Below are positions 32,425-43,538 of a stretch of DNA of 64,000 bases, piece by piece. Each line of letters starts with the position of its first letter. The first letter of the stretch is position 1. A program made the translations under genes and the position numbers. Source of the DNA: Phialophora verrucosa (lineage: Eukaryota > Ascomycota > Eurotiomycetes > Chaetothyriales > Herpotrichiellaceae); assembly GCA_002099365.1 (NCBI GenBank), contig MSED01000002.1:2356001-2420000 (forward strand), written 5' to 3'. Below the pieces are notes generated by a model that saw only the letters and a list, made by a program, of their open reading frames with translations, was not told the DNA's origin and ran no database searches.

Positions 32425-33790
32425 TTATAGCTTCGACCCCAGCTTCATTTGTTCCCTGAACTTGCTCCACGCCTCTTCCATCAAATCAGAACGGGTCAGC
32501 AAATCATACGCCGTTGCTGCCATGCCCTTCCCACAGTCAAGAGCACGCTCGAAGGCTGGCCTCGTACCTGCTGCCGTCGCAAATGCTGGCGTATGTGGTT
32601 GAACACAGGCGCCATTGCTACCAACGCTAAAAGCACAATGGAAGCCGGGCACTTCATACGTGACGTTACCCATGTCCGTCGAGGCTCCCATAGCACGATC
32701 GCCACCATCCTCCAGATATTCGCGGCCAAAACCACGCATGTGGTTCGTGAATTCTCGCGCCAGGACTTGGTTCGGGCACAAGTCTTTGTAGTCATTATCA
32801 CTAGCACCCAGGTAAATATCATGTCGCGCTTGGAGGAAGATACACTTACATTTGCCAAGCACAATCAACGCCACAACCAGTCGCCAGTGCACCGGCCTCA
32901 AAGCAGGCTTGTAACTTTCCAGACAGCTCCTCAACACCGCAGAAAGTTGTGTCGCGCAGAAAGTACTCGAGGCTAGTCGAGTCGGGGATGACGTTGGGCT
33001 CCGCTCCTCCCTGTCGAATCACTCCATGCACACGGACGGTGGGAGACAGTTGCTGCCGCAGCAACGAGATGTTGACGTACGATGCGACGACTGCGTCGAG
33101 AGCATTCTTCCCGTTCCAGGGAAGCAGCCCGGCGTGAGCGTTCTGGCCCTTGAAAGTGACCTTGACTTGTCGACGAGCGAGCGATTTTGTTGCGGAGACA
33201 CCGTCAAACTTCGATGCTGGCATGCAGCCCATGGGGTGACCCATCAAGCAAGCATCAACACCTTCATATGCACCTGCTCGGATGAGACGCACTTTCCCGC
33301 CGCCACCCTCTTCAGCTGGTGTTCCAAGGAGGCGAACTCGGCCTTCTCTTCCAGTTTTTTGCAGTGCCTCTGCTGTTGCAATGAATGCAGCGATGGAACT
33401 GGTAGCGATTAGGTTATGCCCACACGCATGTCCAAGGCCAGGAAGAGCGTCATATTCGGCATTGAACACAACTAGCCGCCCACCACCACCTGCTTCGACC
33501 TCGAAGGACGTTTCGAGGCCGTAGGTGTGCCGGTTGACAAGATAACCGAGCCCTTCTAGCATATCACAGATATTGTCATGCGCGTGGTACTCGCGATAGT
33601 TCAACTCCGGATCATCGTGAATCTGAAGACGAGGGATAAGTATGGTGGTATTTTGATTGAGAAAAGGGCGACAGACCTTCTTGCAGACTATAGCCAAATG
33701 CTCTTCATTCTCACTGATAGATTTTAAGATGCTGCGGTGCAGATCCTGCCTCGACAGCGTGCTTAGATCTGTGCTGTGGGAAGATATCAT
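32425..33790 (-). CDS. M20-family amidohydrolase (aminoacylase / amidohydrolase type)
   Basis: Three exons, 33677-33790, 32850-33622 and 32425-32800, give 420 residues. M20D enzymes hydrolyse N-acyl amino acids, dipeptides or similar amides using metal ions. Visible elements are IHDDPELNYREY, the metal-binding DALPGLGHACGHN block (Cys and His typical of M20D), GTPAEEGGGGK with paired Glu, the dimerisation domain with GQNAHAGLLPW, and a C-terminal STDMGNVTYEVPG segment. The first intron (54 nt, GTCTGT...CAG) is in frame and free of stops, so retention would insert 18 residues just before IHDDPEL; I splice it out because family members lack such an insertion. Head-to-head with a Zn2Cys6 regulator. 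The substrate is unknown. Confidence 0.85.
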
Positions 33791-34133
33791 CTTTCTCAAC
33801 GCCTCTCAAAACACTTGGTACTCCAGGGATGAAATAGCCTATCTTTGTGCATCTTTCTGTGGCATTGGCGCGTCCATTTATACTAAGTACTCGGTACCTG
33901 CATAAACATACCTGTTCAGGAAGAAAGCACTGAAGTGCTGGCAACTGTATCTGATGAACTCGGCCGGAAGCATGCCTCTCGCACCAGCCGCTCTCCCGGC
34001 ACTTTCTCCAGTCACGACGGGCAGCAGATTAGGATAGCCGAGCCAGCCACTCGGCTTGCGTCCCTCGCTTCTCTGATCATTATCTCCTCACACAGAGTTC
34101 CGTCCTGATGGCTGCCACTCAGCGATAGCGATT
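33791..34133. promoter_or_regulatory. Divergent promoter, M20 hydrolase / Zn2Cys6 regulator
   Basis: 343 bp between two divergent starts. It contains a perfect 7-bp inverted repeat described separately. Confidence 0.6.
34036..34056. promoter_or_regulatory. Candidate Zn2Cys6 operator (CCG-N11-CGG)
   Basis: AGCCGAG and CTCGGCT form a perfect 7-bp inverted repeat with a 7-nt spacer, placing CCG and CGG triplets 11 nt apart in everted orientation. It is 78 bp upstream of the regulator ATG and about 245 bp upstream of the hydrolase ATG. Zn2Cys6 dimers bind paired CGG triplets, so autoregulation is a reasonable but untested inference. Confidence 0.4.
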
Positions 34134-36132
34134 ATGGACGAACCTGAATCGGCCAAACGTGGCTCTAGATCGAAAACCGGTACGTCCTCAGTTATGAACA
34201 AGTATGCTTGTGCTGAGCAGCAACTCGCGGGCAGGATGCACAACTTGTCGCACGCGAAAGCTGAAATGCGACGAGGTAAGTCGGCAAACAAGACCGTCGA
34301 TTCACATCAATGCCAGAAAACAGCTGGTCTGTCTATTCTTTCTCAGTGCAAAGTGTTCTGGAAACACCTTGAAGAGCTAGGAGGCTTGTTTTCCTTCCCT
34401 TAGAGTTCTAAATGATTCTCTTTTCACTCATTCAAGTTTTCCACTAGGTAGCACCCGTCTGCGGACGGTGCTCAAAAGCTCGACTGAAATGCGATTGGAA
34501 TCAACAGGCAAAACGAGCTCGCAAAGGGATCTCAACTGTCAGCTCTCCGACACCCAGGCCGCTTGCATCTGCCATTGCTACTCATGCAAGTCCGGGGTCA
34601 ACAGAAAGCGTGGACAGCCATATCCGGCCGAACTTCCTTTCTCCGCCATTTAGACAGGAACTGAGCGTGCAGTCACCCTCAACCGTTATTCCTCCGGCAT
34701 TACCAACAATACACATTCCTCTTTCCAACTCATTGAGACTCACTCCACAGGATCAACAATCCTTTCTGTATGTTCGAGACTCGGTCATGGTGCTCCGCTT
34801 CGGCAAACCGTTCCAATGGAGTAACCTGTCTTACATTTATCTGAACATCGCAAGTAAATACGCTGGCGTTATGAGGATCTTCATCGCCGGAGCTTCCATG
34901 GAGCTTCGATCGAAAGCGCTACTCGACGGACACGATGGACAATCGTCCTTTGACCAGTTTGATCTTGCTCGCCGCCTGGAACACTCTGCGACACATCATT
35001 ATCACTTAGCTCTAAAAGATCTATCTGGCTTGGTGGATCACGTATCCTCACCGGACAGTACCGACGACGATGTTAATGCCCTCTTTGCCATGTGGTTTCT
35101 GATCCTCCATTTTGGTTTATATGACTCTGGCAGCCTTGGGGCTTCCAATGTACACCTGGAAGGGATTCGATCTTTTCTCAAGCCATACTTGAAGTCGTGT
35201 AGGGAGCAGGACAAAGGGAAACTACCACTGGCGTCTCACCAGCTGCTGTACTACATATCGTAAGTCGTGCAGCTTCTCTAGCATCTCCATATTAACGACA
35301 GACGAAGGTACATGGACATCTATTTGGCACTCGGCAGCATGAACAGTGGGAGACTTTGGATGGATCTGCTCTCAGAGGATTCAGACTCTCCAATCTCTTA
35401 TGATGCGCTCTTCTACAGTGCAAGATCCTGTCTTCCCAAACTGTGGGGCCCTCAATATCCGATTTCCGAATTGCTCGACGACATGGAGAACTACCGACCC
35501 CTTCACTTCCTGCACTTGTGCCAGAAGCCGAAATTAGATATCCTGAACCTCGCAAAGGCTTCAAGCATTGGGCACAATGACAAGGAGGGCCGGCAGCAGT
35601 TGTGGAAGGAGCTGACGAGGCTAGGAGACGTATGTATCGGTAGTACCGGGCTGTTTCTTTAGGAAAGACTAACCACTGGTGGCAGGAGTTTGCTGATGTC
35701 CTAGCATTGGCCGACAAGGTCCCAGACTCTGGCGCGAGGAGACTCATATGGACTGTCTACCATGCGACTCTTGAGTACTATGCTCTGCAAGTATTGTACT
35801 CATGCCTGGATCCTGATGACCAATCTCCGCCCTGGCTGGATGGCGTAGTTGGGACCGTGACCAGTATTGGATTCAAGGCTGTGAAAGAAGACCCTCGGCA
35901 ATTATATCGCCTTGTCTGGCCACTCGCAATTGCCATGATACGAACCAGGGATTTGGTACATCGCGACTGGCTCAAAGACCAGCTCTTGAGAGCACAAATC
36001 CTCCTCCCTAGTTTTGGCATCCCTGGGCCAGACTGGGATGGTACAGGTCTTCTCGGCCAGCTGCTCCTTGAAGCGAATCGCACATGCCATTCGGTAGCCA
36101 CGACGGCTGATCAACGGTTACTGAAAGGCTGA
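34134..36132 (+). CDS. Zn2Cys6 transcription factor
   Basis: Five exons, 34134-34179, 34235-34275, 34448-35259, 35308-35629 and 35686-36132, give 555 residues. The binuclear zinc cluster starts at about residue 17 and is split: the 41-nt second exon holds CTTCRTRKLKCDE, the third begins VAPVCGRCSKARLKCDW, giving the six-Cys spacing of the family. The remainder is the helical fungal regulator body without a clear named domain (type with YIYLNIASKYAGVM and WFLILHFGLYDSG). The fourth exon can begin at 35308 or, at an earlier AG, six bases upstream, both in frame. It lies between an amidohydrolase and a transporter and probably controls one or both. Confidence 0.85.
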
Positions 36133-36920
36133 CAGTTGGTGACAAAAGATGTTGTGGGAGATATCAGATCCCGTTATGCTGAATCTGGCAATTGCAGCCA
36201 TGGTCGCCATGGGAAACTCCGCAGCCCCCAAGCGTCGAGGTTCATCCCCCGCGCTTTGTGCTTTGCTGATGATGGCTCGGAGAATCGAACACTGATCTGC
36301 AAGCATGGACACCTTTAGCATCTATCGGCTGTATTCGAACCGCCCATATCTCTTGATCTCTGCGAGTAAATGTGGATTCGGCTGGAGCCAGGCTTCTCTA
36401 GGCTCGTTTCTCCGTAGACAGTTGCACATCAATTCGGTTGATAAACACGGTTGCTATGAGTCTTGCCGACATGGCCAATCGTCGTGAGCGCCCAGTCTAG
36501 CTTGCCGATATGACCAATCATTATGACTGGGTTCCTTTAGCGCCATCTCCTTGCCGAGATAAGAAACTCCAATCTCGAAACAGTTCAACAGTCCAGATGC
36601 ATTCGTCGTCAACACGGCACGGCATTGCCAACTCTCATGATACAGATTGCGGGGGGGATCAGTGAAGATAGCCAGGAAGATAACCAGAAAGATAGCTAGG
36701 TCCGTTATCGCATACTCAGGAGCGTGCAAGGATGGAATCCAGAAGTATAAGTAATGGCTCTCGAGTCCACGACATCCGGCTCTGTCGAAACGTCGTGCAT
36801 CTACCAGACAAAGCGCCAGGACAGTACTGTTCGAGACACGTGCCGCAGTCACAAGTACAGCCATTCAGTCACCAAGGCGAGGCCAGTTGCTCTTGAAAGA
36901 AGACGAGCAACCCCAACACT
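36133..36920. other. Intergenic, regulator to transporter
   Basis: 788 bp. Only short ORFs without similarity. It contains the transporter promoter. I looked for the CCG-N11-CGG arrangement of the neighbouring promoter and did not find it. Confidence 0.45.
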
Positions 36921-39011
36921 ATGACAGAAAAGCGCTACTTGGGTGTTTCAGACCTCAAGACAGACTCCGTGATGGCTCCTCAGCAGATCCTGGAGGTCCA
37001 AGAAGGGGATTTCTTGGAGGTTTCCCCGTCGGAGTCAAGGAGGGTCTTGAGAAAGATCGATTTCTGGTCAGTGCAGATGAGAAACAAATCCCTCATGCCA
37101 TCTAACGAAACCTGTTGCTGACATTACTGTGGGTGTCAGCTTGATTCCTTTGATGGGATTCTGTTATCTGTTGCAATATATGGACAAGTTGGCCCTTAGT
37201 TCGGCGACTCTCTTGGGCCTGCTCGAGGATCTGGTAAGAGAGAGAGACCTATATGAAGCTAGAACCAACTCCTTCGACCGGACCGCTGCATTTCCCTCCT
37301 TTCATTGCCAAAACTTGCATGCGCTAATTCTGATTCGGATGTTGCCAGGACCTTCATGGCTCCCAGTACTCCTGGTGCTCGGCCGTCTTCTACTTTGGCT
37401 ACCTCGCTTGGAGCTGGCCTAGTTCTTACCTCATCGTCCGGCTTCCCACGGGGAAGTACCTCGCTGTCTCAGTGTACGAGAACCCTTTGTGTTTGACATT
37501 GCCGACTGCCCGTCACGTTTCCCCCTCCTCCACTTCCCACGCCTTGTGCGCTGCCAGAAAATCACAAGAGAGGGACAACCGCTGACGGAATGCATAGGTT
37601 TCTGTGGGGTGCGGTTCTGATGTGTCATGGTGCTTGTCAAAACTTTGGAGGGCTCATGGCGGCACGTTTCTTCCTTGGCGTGGGCGAAGCGGCCATCGCC
37701 CCCGGGTTTGCTTTGATCACTGGTATGTTCTATACTCGCAAAGAACAACCGATACGGTAAGCCCAGACCTGTTTTCCCAGCCTTAGCCGCTTTGATCCTG
37801 TTTGGTTGCTGGTGGATTGGTTACCCAACCGGAAGTGGGAAACTCCTTTCCGTGCATGCAGCTGACGAGAGCCTTGAGTACAGGCAAGGTGCTTGGTTTA
37901 TAGGCAACTCTTTCGCCAACATCTTTGGTGGAGTGGTCGCGTACGGAATCGGCCAGATCACCACTTCACCAGTTTCGAGCTGGCGTCTGCTTTTCTTGAT
38001 ACTCGGAAGTGTCACCTCGGCCTATGCTTTCCTGCTTTACCTGTTTCTCCCGGATTCGCCAGATAAAGCCGTGTTTCTAGACGAGAAGCAGCAACAAATT
38101 GCCTTGAGACGGACCATTGAAAATAAAACGGGTCTTCTGGACAGCGACAACTTCGTCCCCAGCCAGGTCATCGACGCTTTGACAGATCCTCAGTTATGGC
38201 TCTTAACCCTTTATACTGCCTCGGTCAATCTTGCGAACGGGGGCTTAACTAGCGTAAGTCCGCCTCTCATTGAATGTCGTTATACCCCGTTCTTGTCTCT
38301 CTACCACCAGTCTCCAGAAGACGGATGCTAACGATACCTCAGTTCGGAGCGATTGTCATTTCAGGATTCGGATTTTCAAACCTCAAGGCCCTTCTCATTC
38401 AGATGCCCATGGGCGCCACGCAACTCGTTTTTCTGCTCTTGACTTCCAGCTTGGCTAGTCTCGTTCCATCATCCCGTCTGGTGCTCATGATTTTGAATAC
38501 TCTCACGTCCATGGGGGGCATAATCATGGTTTATGAATGCGAGGGTCGCGCTGCCCGTATGGCAGGTCTCTGTCTCGGCAGCGTCTTCGCGGCCAATATT
38601 CCCCTCTCCTTGAGCTTGATCAGCTCGAACGTGGGGGGTTTTACCAAACGATCTGTCACCACCGCGACTTTATTTGTCGCCTACTGCATCGGCAATATCG
38701 TTGGACCGCAATTCTTTCTCGCCAGCCAAAAACCAAGATATCAAGTAAGTTGGTCCCTTCTCGAGTGCGCTCACAGGATGAGGTTTAACGTATCTGTTTT
38801 TTTGGTTTAGACCGGCCTCAGGGCATCACTTGCGGGCTTGGGCATTGGCGCCGGCTTTCTCGTCTGCCTTCTCGTGTATTATCTCTTGACAAATGCACAA
38901 AGGAATAAGCGTCACGGCCAGAGCCACAGATTGAGTGTTGCTGAAAAACTGCGCGAAGAGCTGTCAGGCAAGACAGACCGGCAACTGCCTGATTTCCGAT
39001 ATGTGATTTAA
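36921..39011 (+). CDS. MFS transporter, anion:cation symporter (Dal5/allantoate permease) family
   Basis: Seven exons, 36921-37066, 37140-37233, 37349-37473, 37598-37756, 37884-38253, 38343-38744 and 38811-39011, give 498 residues, normal for the ACS family. These permeases import organic anions such as allantoate, nicotinate, pantothenate or dipeptides by proton symport. The joined start SRRVLRKIDFWCLIPLMGFCYLLQYMDK is shown here only by its ends: RKIDFW and LLQYMDK flank the first membrane segment. Later come DLHGSQYSWCSAVFYFGY, the GEAAIAPGF segment of TM5, WFIGNSFANIFGG, and the C-terminal half with NIVGPQFF. Every junction restores frame and conserved sequence. Same strand as the upstream regulator; substrate unknown. 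Confidence 0.88.
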
Positions 39012-39505
39012 TGGTCGGTCGGCGGAGAGAGCAGTGGTCTCGAAGTGCCCTGGCTGAGATGGCGCCTGTTTTAGGATCGGGATGAGGAACCCCTTGTTTG
39101 AAAGTCCAAAAGCATTGTACCAGCGACGGGGGAGTTTATATATGCGTCGTGGGTGACCCCTGTGCTACATATTTCCATCAATGCCTGTGAGAGAGAGAGT
39201 CTTGTGCTGCAAACGAAGTCAGGGTGCCTTTTTCAACCCCGGCCTTGCCCGTAAAGTGTAAACTTGAAGCCATGTCTGTGTCCATCTTGTCCGCCTCTCT
39301 CGACCAGCGCTGAAGATGAGACCGAGCATGGCCCGCACATAGCTTATTACGCAGTCCTAACATCCACTTCTAGCTACCGAAGGCACTGCTACCCCGGATA
39401 GTGGCGAAGATCCTTGCACCTGTTGATGTTGAGGGCTGGGCTAATCCATAAAAGGTGACGTTACCCCTTGCCAAGACTCGCGACACTCTTTGATTATTAT
39501 CCACG
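39012..39505. other. Intergenic, transporter to L-serine dehydratase
   Basis: 494 bp. Short ORFs only. It holds the transporter 3' UTR and the dehydratase promoter. Confidence 0.45.
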
Positions 39506-41770
39506 ATGGCGACCAAAATCAACACTCTCAGAGGGTCGTCGGGCCATGAAGAAACCTTTATATCGGTAATCCACGCCCGAGCCGTGGGCAGGGGTCGCTC
39601 GTTAACCACATCTTTGGCCGTAATGAACCGCACATGCTGTCGGAAGTTTGCCCTGCCGCGAATCATTGGCGCTTCGACCTTTGGTTCACGAGGACGACTG
39701 ATCGACGCAAGATACAGACACCTCCCCACGGCACGATGCTTTCGGCGCCCATTAGCCAACGCTTCTATCATATTCGGAACCTCTGGTTGTCGTCACTTGA
39801 GCACAACGCCACAGCGGCTCTATACCGATGACGAAGGCGCTGGCACGTACAGCGAAGCAGACCATGAACATGCAGTCATCTCGACATTTGATCTTTTCTC
39901 CATCGGCATTGGGCCCTCCTCTTCGCACACCGTCGGACCGATGCGTGCTGGCAACATCTTTGTAGCGGATCTCGTGGAAGCCAATCTGCTGCACCGGGTT
40001 ACCAAGATCCGTGTTTCCATCTACGGCAGTTTAGCTCTCACAGGCGAAGGCCACATGACGCCATCGGCCCTCCTGCTGGGTCTTGAGAGTGCGGACGTCG
40101 AGAGTGTCGACACTTCGTACGTGCCCAAGCGTTTCGCTGAGATCAAGGCTGGGAAGAGTCTTTTCCTGGGCCATGGGCTTCCAGGTGGCAAGGGCAGAGA
40201 GATTGCCTTTGATTATGAGCGCGACTTTGTGTGGGAATGGGGAAAGAAACTGCCCTTGCACAGCAATGGCATGCGTCTTACGGTGTTTGATGTCGAGGGC
40301 GACATGTTGGCGACCAACGACTTGTTTAGTGTTGGTGGCGGATTCGTCGTCAATGGCGCCCTTTCCATTAATGCGCCTCCCAGTCCAGACGCCCCGGACC
40401 CGTCAAACAGCTCGTCAGATGGAGGGCAGGATGTGGTTCCTCGGGATTCGGGACAGCACCCCGCTGATCTAACGGAGAACATGTATTACAAGGAGATTCG
40501 CCGAGCGGATGCCGCAGGGGATCGGAGAACAGGGCCAGAGGTCAAGGCGCTTGATGATGCCGCTGGAACGTCTACTAACGTGCCTGAAATTGCCTCGGAG
40601 TCTATTCCTTCCACCCTGTTGCCCACAGCGACTGGTACGACTGATGTTACCGCCGCCGATTCTGGCGACACTACTGCCTCCAATCAGCCTCGCTACCCCT
40701 TCCATAATGCTGCAAGCTTGTTACATTTATGCCACAAGCACAACCTGACCATTGCGCAGCTGGTCTTTGAGAACGAAAAGAGCCACGGGTACTCAGACGA
40801 AGAGATATACCGCAGGGTCTTTCGGATCTGGCGAGTCATGGACGATAGCATCCTTGAGGGTGTCCAGGCACCTCCCGACTCTACCCTGCCAGGCTCGCTG
40901 AAGCTGCATCGACGAGCACCGGCCTTGTACAAGCGGCTCACAAGGGGGCTCTATCCTTCTCACACCCAGGGCACCCAAGGAGTCGAACGTCAGGAACACT
41001 CCTCTCCAAAGCCGGCCAACGCATCCTTGCCCGAATCAACACCCACGGCCATGACTCGGATCCCGACTGGCGTCGGGAGACGTCAGCCGCTCCGCGTCCA
41101 TGGTTCTCTCGATCATCCCGTCCCACCCTCTCCCTTGCGTCGCACCACTTTTCCGGCCATGGATTACTTGACTGTGTACGCCATTGCCGTCAACGAGACT
41201 AATGCGGCTGGCGGACGAATAGTCACAGCTCCTACGAACGGTGCCGCTGGCATCATACCGGCGGTGCTCAAATACACGATCGAGTTCGTTAGCGACGATG
41301 CGGAACGGGATGTGATGACCTTCTTGCTGACGGCCGCTGCAATCGGCATGCTGTATAAGCGTGGCGCTACCATCTCCGCAGCCGAAGGTGGATGCATGGC
41401 AGAAGTAGGTGTCGCTTGTTCCATGGCGGCTGGCGCCTTCGCGGCATGCATGGGCGCCAGTCCAGAGGCCATCGAACAGGCTGCCGAGATCGGTATCGAG
41501 CACAACCTGGGCCTTACCTGTGATCCCATCGGCGGCCTGGTCCAGGCGCCTTGCATAGAGCGAAATGCTCTGGGTGCCATCAAGGCCATCTCGAGTGCCA
41601 ACCTCGCGCTCAGCAGTGAAACTGGCACGCAAAAGGTCAGACTCGACGATGCTATCCGGGCCATGCGCCTGACTGCCAAGGGAATGAGGAACGAGTTCAA
41701 GGAGACGAGTTTGAGTGGATTGGCAACGAGCGTGCCGCTTCATATTCCCGTCAGTGTCCCTGACTGTTGA
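39506..41770 (+). CDS. Iron-sulfur L-serine dehydratase, probably mitochondrial
   Basis: Deaminates L-serine to pyruvate and ammonia with a 4Fe-4S cluster instead of PLP; the bacterial SdaA single-chain type. The N-terminal beta domain starts with STFDLFSIGIGPSSSHTVGPM and the catalytic domain has RIVTAPTNGAAGIIPAV. Putative cluster cysteines are at residues 630 (GGCMAE), 672 (LTCDP) and 683 (APCIE); the final residue is also Cys. The product is 754 residues; single-chain bacterial enzymes are about 450-460. The excess is an N-terminal basic, Arg-rich segment ending RHLSTTPQRLY, likely a mitochondrial presequence, and a disordered insertion at about 290-545 between the domains. The ATG at 39623 (residue 40) is an alternative start and gives a cleaner presequence. 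No intron. Confidence 0.9.
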   Translation: MATKINTLRGSSGHEETFISVIHARAVGRGRSLTTSLAVMNRTCCRKFALPRIIGASTFGSRGRLIDARYRHLPTARCFRRPLANASIIFGTSGCRHLSTTPQRLYTDDEGAGTYSEADHEHAVISTFDLFSIGIGPSSSHTVGPMRAGNIFVADLVEANLLHRVTKIRVSIYGSLALTGEGHMTPSALLLGLESADVESVDTSYVPKRFAEIKAGKSLFLGHGLPGGKGREIAFDYERDFVWEWGKKLPLHSNGMRLTVFDVEGDMLATNDLFSVGGGFVVNGALSINAPPSPDAPDPSNSSSDGGQDVVPRDSGQHPADLTENMYYKEIRRADAAGDRRTGPEVKALDDAAGTSTNVPEIASESIPSTLLPTATGTTDVTAADSGDTTASNQPRYPFHNAASLLHLCHKHNLTIAQLVFENEKSHGYSDEEIYRRVFRIWRVMDDSILEGVQAPPDSTLPGSLKLHRRAPALYKRLTRGLYPSHTQGTQGVERQEHSSPKPANASLPESTPTAMTRIPTGVGRRQPLRVHGSLDHPVPPSPLRRTTFPAMDYLTVYAIAVNETNAAGGRIVTAPTNGAAGIIPAVLKYTIEFVSDDAERDVMTFLLTAAAIGMLYKRGATISAAEGGCMAEVGVACSMAAGAFAACMGASPEAIEQAAEIGIEHNLGLTCDPIGGLVQAPCIERNALGAIKAISSANLALSSETGTQKVRLDDAIRAMRLTAKGMRNEFKETSLSGLATSVPLHIPVSVPDC

Positions 41771-42600
41771 ACTGAGCCGAGAGGGATACAAGAACAGAAT
41801 GCCTGTGCTCTCACGCTTCGATCCTGATGCGGCCGTGCCAGGAGTCGGCAGTGACCCAACTCCTGGTATTGCCATACGCAGACACGGGCATTTTCAGCGG
41901 AATGGCTCGATGTGTGTGTTGTTGGGCAATCAGCCTCACCTTGCACGCGCACAGCGACCAAGTTGAGCTTTCAGCTGAAGTTGCGGCACGAGCAGATTCT
42001 CAATTCATGCGTCCGATCGCGTGCTGGGCCGAAAGCACGTCGTAGGGTGGTCGGGACCTGTCGGTTTAGAATCTGAGTGCAGGGGACCCGGTCGCCGGGC
42101 ATTTTGCGACCATCGTGCTAACACTCGAGAGTGGAATTGGGCAGAAGATGGTTGCTGAAGGGAAGAATACAGATGAGAGGACCAGTGAGGACATAGCACG
42201 GTTCTACGGTATTAACGCGAGCAGGAGAGTAAGTGCTCAACGACCGTTGATTTTGAGTAAGATAGTCCGTCCAAAGTCAATGGAGAGGCTGGTCAGCGCG
42301 CCCCACGTGAGGTCGTGTAGCTTTCCTTTAGTTGACCCGCCAAGCTTACTCCGGGCGCTCTAGCCCAAGCGCCGGTTAAGGCTCACTTTCACTTTGGGGA
42401 CGCGGCGCAGCGCAGGCAATTTCATTTCAGTGAAACTGTCTCAATACCGACTTCCTCGCCAGCTCACTTCACCTCGACTCACCTATCTATCTATCCAAGC
42501 AAAGATCCCGGCTCCGGACTCGTTGGAATTCGAGACAGCAGATCATTTGCTCAATAAGGAGTTCTTGAGCACTCTCCCACGCGGAGTAACGTGGTAAACA
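41771..42600. other. Intergenic, dehydratase to UPF0132 gene
   Basis: 830 bp. Holds the dehydratase 3' UTR, including a small inverted repeat, and the promoter of the next gene, with a CTAT repeat near 42485. ORFs here are short and unconvincing. Confidence 0.45.
41838..41866 (+). other. Inverted repeat in dehydratase 3' region
   Basis: CCAGGAGT and ACTCCTGG, 8-bp perfect arms with a 13-nt spacer, about 70 nt after the stop codon. It could form a weak 3' UTR hairpin; no function is implied. Confidence 0.4.
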
Positions 42601-43228
42601 ATGAACTTCGCGCCGTACCAAGATTCATCCCCCGAAATGTAGGCTGCACTTCGGCCACCATGAAGGGATGCACATTACTAACAGACCTACGAACAGAGAG
42701 CGTGCCCTTTCACCTCCTCCCAAGGACCGACCTTCGATAGACTCTCCTCGGATCCGATCGCCGCCCCCGCAGAACAGACCTAGCAATGGTGGTGTTCGGG
42801 CCATCTCCCCACTTCCTCCTCCCAGTGCTTTTGCTGGTGACTTCCCTGCACGACCGTCGGTCGCTGGAATAGAACGAGGTCAGAGCTTGGAGGCGTTCGA
42901 GACCAGTCTGCCCATGAGGGTAGACCATGAAGCAATGCTGGCATACCTCCTCCTTCCTCCCGCAGGAGGAGTGTTTCTGCTCATGTTTGAACACAAGAGC
43001 GATTACGTCCGATTCCATGCGTGGCAGTCCAGCATGCTTTTTGCGACATTGTTTGTTCTGCACCTGATCTTGGCATGGTCCAGGGTCCTCTCCTGGATGC
43101 TGTTCGCGATCGATCTGCTTCTCATCGGGTTTCTGGCGCTTCATGCTTACCGAGATGTCGAGACACTGGATCATTTCGAGGTGCCATTCTTTGGCAGGCT
43201 GGCGAATTCGTTTGTAGAGAATGAGTAA
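42601..43228 (+). CDS. Small UPF0132-type membrane protein
   Basis: Exons 42601-42638 and 42685-43228 with a 46-nt intron ending CTAACAG give 193 residues. The first exon supplies MNFAPYQDSSPE, a start I associate with this fungal family. A disordered P/S-rich N-terminal half (residues 12-85) is followed by two or three hydrophobic segments: MLAYLLLPPAGGVFLLMF, SSMLFATLFVLHLILAW and WMLFAIDLLLIGFLAL, with the conserved-looking HKSDYVRFHAWQS between the first two. The family is related to DUF4870/Tic20-like small membrane proteins of unknown role. It ends with FFGRLANSFVENE. Without the first exon an internal ATG at 42668 would be called wrongly. Confidence 0.85.
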
Positions 43229-43538
43229 CCGTGGCGCACGAGATTACTGGATCTAGCCTTCATTCTATGGACGCAAAGATGTTACGAGGCAGGGCTCTCT
43301 AACATTTGCGTGGGCCGTGGTGATGTTGGCCTTGGGTTTGCGGCAGAACCGGCGACCGAGCATGGTGCTGACCACGGGGTATGCTTCTTGGCGGCATCTG
43401 TCGTTGAACTCCGAGCTGACGGAACCAAGCCACCTTGTCCACTCTGCCTACTGTCCGAGTGCCACAGGGAACTTTCACTGTACGAGGTTTTTGTCTACTC
43501 TTATTCGCGCCCCGCTGACCGACGGGATAGGTGCGACA
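43229..43538. other. Intergenic, UPF0132 gene to decarboxylase-like gene
   Basis: 310 bp. The downstream ORF is open back to 43317, but the sequence before 43539 does not resemble the family and is taken as leader. Confidence 0.45.

Noticed and set aside
36200..36330. GTTCGATTC on the minus strand, resembling a tRNA T-loop
   Set aside because: The flanking bases do not form a T stem and no matching 5' acceptor strand is found.
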